The notes beneath the pieces were generated by a model. The model was not told the DNA's origin. It ran no database searches and saw only the letters and a program-made list of their open reading frames with translations. A stretch of 64,000 nucleotides of DNA from Eubacterium ventriosum (GTDB lineage: Bacteria; Bacillota; Clostridia; Lachnospirales; Lachnospiraceae): contig NZ_CP102282.1 in the NCBI RefSeq assembly GCF_025150745.1, forward strand, positions 1,127,501-1,191,500. The letters are read 5' to 3'. The position numbers and the translations under genes were made by a program. Of this stretch, positions 62,144 through 64,000 are shown piece after piece. Position 1 is the stretch's first letter. Each line of letters begins with the position of its first letter.

Positions 62144-64000
62144 ATGGATAAAAGCGAGTACAACTTAAAAATAGAAGAGTTAAAAACAGCTATGCACGCT
62201 CACGATTTTGAAAAGGCAGTTGACGTGGCAGATTCATTGGATATCAAAAAAATCCGTGACAACAATCTGTTAAGTCTTATTGCCGACGCCTATGAATTAA
62301 CAGGCGATAATGAGCAGGCTAAGAAAATATTGCTTATGGCATATGAGAATACTAACACAGGAAGACAGTTAGCATATAGATTATGCCTTATTTCCATAAA
62401 ATTAAAAGAACTTGATGAGGCAAACGAATTTTATCAGGACTTTATTGAAATGGCACCAAGAGATTCGGCAAGATTTATTTTAAAATATAAAATGGCAAAA
62501 GCTAAGAAGAAGCCGGTGGAAGAATTAATAAAGATTCTTGAAGATTACGTTAACATTGACATGGAAGAAAAGTGGGCTTATGAACTTGCAAAATTATATG
62601 ATATTGCAGGCGAGGGCGAGAAATGTGTCAATATGTGCGACGAAATAAGCTTATGGTTTGCGGAAGGAAAATACGTTGTTAAGGCAATGGATTTAAAGAA
62701 AAAATATGAATCTTTAACATCCACACAGCAGGACAACTACAATAAAAAATCAGAAAATAAGTCTAAAGAGCAGGAAGAAAAGAAAGCTTCAACTCAGGAA
62801 CTTATGGATAAAATAATGGAAAAAACATCTATTAAGTCAAGAATAGATGAAGCTGTAAAAAAAGCCAACGAACGTAAGGCGGAATCTAAAACAATAGAAG
62901 AAGTTACAGGCACAGAGAAAAATATAGATAAGATAAAAGTTGTTGGAAAAGAAGCGGCAGATACAGAATCTTTTGATTTTCCGGAAATTAATGAATCTGT
63001 AGTGGAAGAAATCAAGCCTTATGATGATATAGAAGGTGCAACAATTGATGTTAACAGCATGACTCATCCGCAGGAAGTTGAAGAAATAAAAATTCCGGGA
63101 ATTAGTGATGATCTTAATGAGCTGGAATCAGATTCAAGTGATAAAGCTGAAGCTGAGAAGGAAGATGTTGTAGCTAAGACTGAAAAAGAGAAGAAAAGAT
63201 TGAAGCTTAGACCTTTTAGTGTTAAACCTAAAAAGACAGAAAATCCTTTAAAGGAAGATAAAAAGGTAGAAGCACCGGTTAATGCAAACGTTCCACTTGA
63301 AGAAGATGAAGATTTCAAATTGATTAACCCGGATGATGTGTCTAAAGTTGAAGAACCGGTTATAGATGACTTAGGTGAAGATACAACAGAAACGGTTGAT
63401 ATGGAATTTGATGAAGATATGGATATGGTTATGAAATCAGATGAAGAGAAAGAAGACATATTAAATGTTGATGATGTAGAAGATATACTTCATCAGTTGC
63501 AGGCAAGAGGGATTCTTAAAGCAGAAACTGTTAATAGTGCCGTAAGCATTATTGAGAATGTAAGAGAGACTAAGAAAGAATCTAAAGAAGAAAAGCCTGA
63601 TGAAAAAGACGTTAGTACTCTTGACAGATGGCAGGAGGATAATGTTGAAGTAGATAAGCCTTTGGAAAAAGAGCAGACTTCAGTTGAAGACAATACTTCA
63701 GATAATGAGGAAAAAGAGCAGACTTCAGTTGAAGACAATACTTCAGATAATGAAGAAAATAAGGCATCCCAGGTTGAGATTCCTGATTTGGAAGAAATAC
63801 CTGATGAAGTAGAGGATTTGCCGGAAGAACCTGAAAAAGAAGAAGTTGAAACCACAGAGAATCAGGATGCATCTGAATTGGAAGTAATAGAAAGTCAGGA
63901 AGAAGAACCTGAGGTTGATATTGAGAAGATAGCAGAAAGCATACCTGATATAGAAGAAATTCAGGTAGCAGAAGAGGCTCAGCCGGAAGAAATTCCGTCT
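62144..64000 (+). CDS. Long acidic protein with N-terminal TPR-like helices (3' end outside window)
   Basis: An open frame of at least 619 codons runs off the window. The first 200 residues are helical and TPR-like (DFEKAVDVADSLDIKKI, LISIKLKELDEANEFYQDFIEMAPRDSA). The rest is highly acidic and disordered, rich in Glu/Asp/Lys. It includes a 15-residue repeat in tandem (KEQTSVEDNTSDNEE twice). Related proteins lie downstream of recR in Lachnospiraceae and have no known function as far as I recall. GAGGAAG precedes the ATG. Confidence 0.75.
   Translation, partial: MDKSEYNLKIEELKTAMHAHDFEKAVDVADSLDIKKIRDNNLLSLIADAYELTGDNEQAKKILLMAYENTNTGRQLAYRLCLISIKLKELDEANEFYQDFIEMAPRDSARFILKYKMAKAKKKPVEELIKILEDYVNIDMEEKWAYELAKLYDIAGEGEKCVNMCDEISLWFAEGKYVVKAMDLKKKYESLTSTQQDNYNKKSENKSKEQEEKKASTQELMDKIMEKTSIKSRIDEAVKKANERKAESKTIEEVTGTEKNIDKIKVVGKEAADTESFDFPEINESVVEEIKPYDDIEGATIDVNSMTHPQEVEEIKIPGISDDLNELESDSSDKAEAEKEDVVAKTEKEKKRLKLRPFSVKPKKTENPLKEDKKVEAPVNANVPLEEDEDFKLINPDDVSKVEEPVIDDLGEDTTETVDMEFDEDMDMVMKSDEEKEDILNVDDVEDILHQLQARGILKAETVNSAVSIIENVRETKKESKEEKPDEKDVSTLDRWQEDNVEVDKPLEKEQTSVEDNTSDNEEKEQTSVEDNTSDNEENKASQVEIPDLEEIPDEVEDLPEEPEKEEVETTENQDASELEVIESQEEEPEVDIEKIAESIPDIEEIQVAEEAQPEEIPS
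63665..63754 (+). repeat. Two tandem 45-bp repeats in the acidic protein gene
   Basis: The unit beginning GAAAAAGAGCAGACTTCAGT occurs at 63665-63709 and 63710-63754 with a single difference at the last base. It encodes 15 residues in frame. The near identity suggests recent duplication. Confidence 0.9.

Overview
The window is about 64 kb of AT-rich, gene-dense chromosomal DNA from a low-GC Gram-positive anaerobe of the class Clostridia. Lachnospiraceae is the most likely family, inferred from gene content and order: uvrC-hprK-glucokinase-murB-rapZ-whiA-HPr-like, large SRP RNA-dnaX-ybaB-recR, MecA, CarD, a ZTP riboswitch before a stand-alone IMP cyclohydrolase plus AICAR transformylase, and strong AGGAGG ribosome binding sites. 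I cannot name the species. I see no phage, transposase, CRISPR array, tRNA or rRNA.

Left part (1-11.2 kb): a NitT/TauT-type ABC ATPase and a LysR regulator, a large palindromic repeat element, a CBS-domain protein, then a seven-gene nickel cluster. That cluster has larE-larB-larC, which make the nickel-pincer nucleotide (NPN) cofactor, followed by a CbiM/N-type fusion, a CbiQ-type and a CbiO-type subunit of an ECF nickel transporter. No lactate racemase (LarA) is in the window. A CIRCE-controlled Hsp20 and a secreted glycerophosphodiester phosphodiesterase follow.

Middle (11.2-35.5 kb): a ZTP riboswitch controls split PurH functions (PurO-type cyclohydrolase plus AICAR transformylase). A second palindromic element shares an 85-bp core with the first. 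Next come a phospholipid operon (PAP2, flippase-like protein, PssA, Psd), an amino-acid ABC transporter behind a short attenuator-like leader, EamA and CorA transporters, PncC, MetA, DegV, CarD, a YbaK deacylase, a zinc-ribbon membrane protein, an OPT peptide transporter with a PqqD-like protein and PepD, and nadB-nadC-niaR.

Right part (35.7-64 kb): pyrG, ftsH, uvrC, then the carbon-regulation and wall cluster hprK-glk-murB-rapZ-whiA-crh-like. Its HPr homologue has Asp at position 15 and keeps Ser46, so it should be regulatory rather than a PTS phosphocarrier. After that lie exoA-dnaE, ktrB-ktrA, an rRNA methyltransferase, an orphan membrane protein, mecA, a GH18 lipoprotein behind a long leader RNA, tadA, SRP RNA, dnaX-ybaB-recR and a long acidic TPR-like protein cut by the window edge.

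The most unusual signals are: (i) two noncoding elements sharing an 85-bp core with GCAAAC/GTTTGC ends, each nested in a different long palindrome; (ii) promoter-proximal leaders in which GGAGG is followed at once by an intrinsic-terminator hairpin, one of them encoding an 11-residue peptide; (iii) residue-level oddities in MetA (D111), the HPr homologue (D15) and RapZ (GAGKV P-loop).
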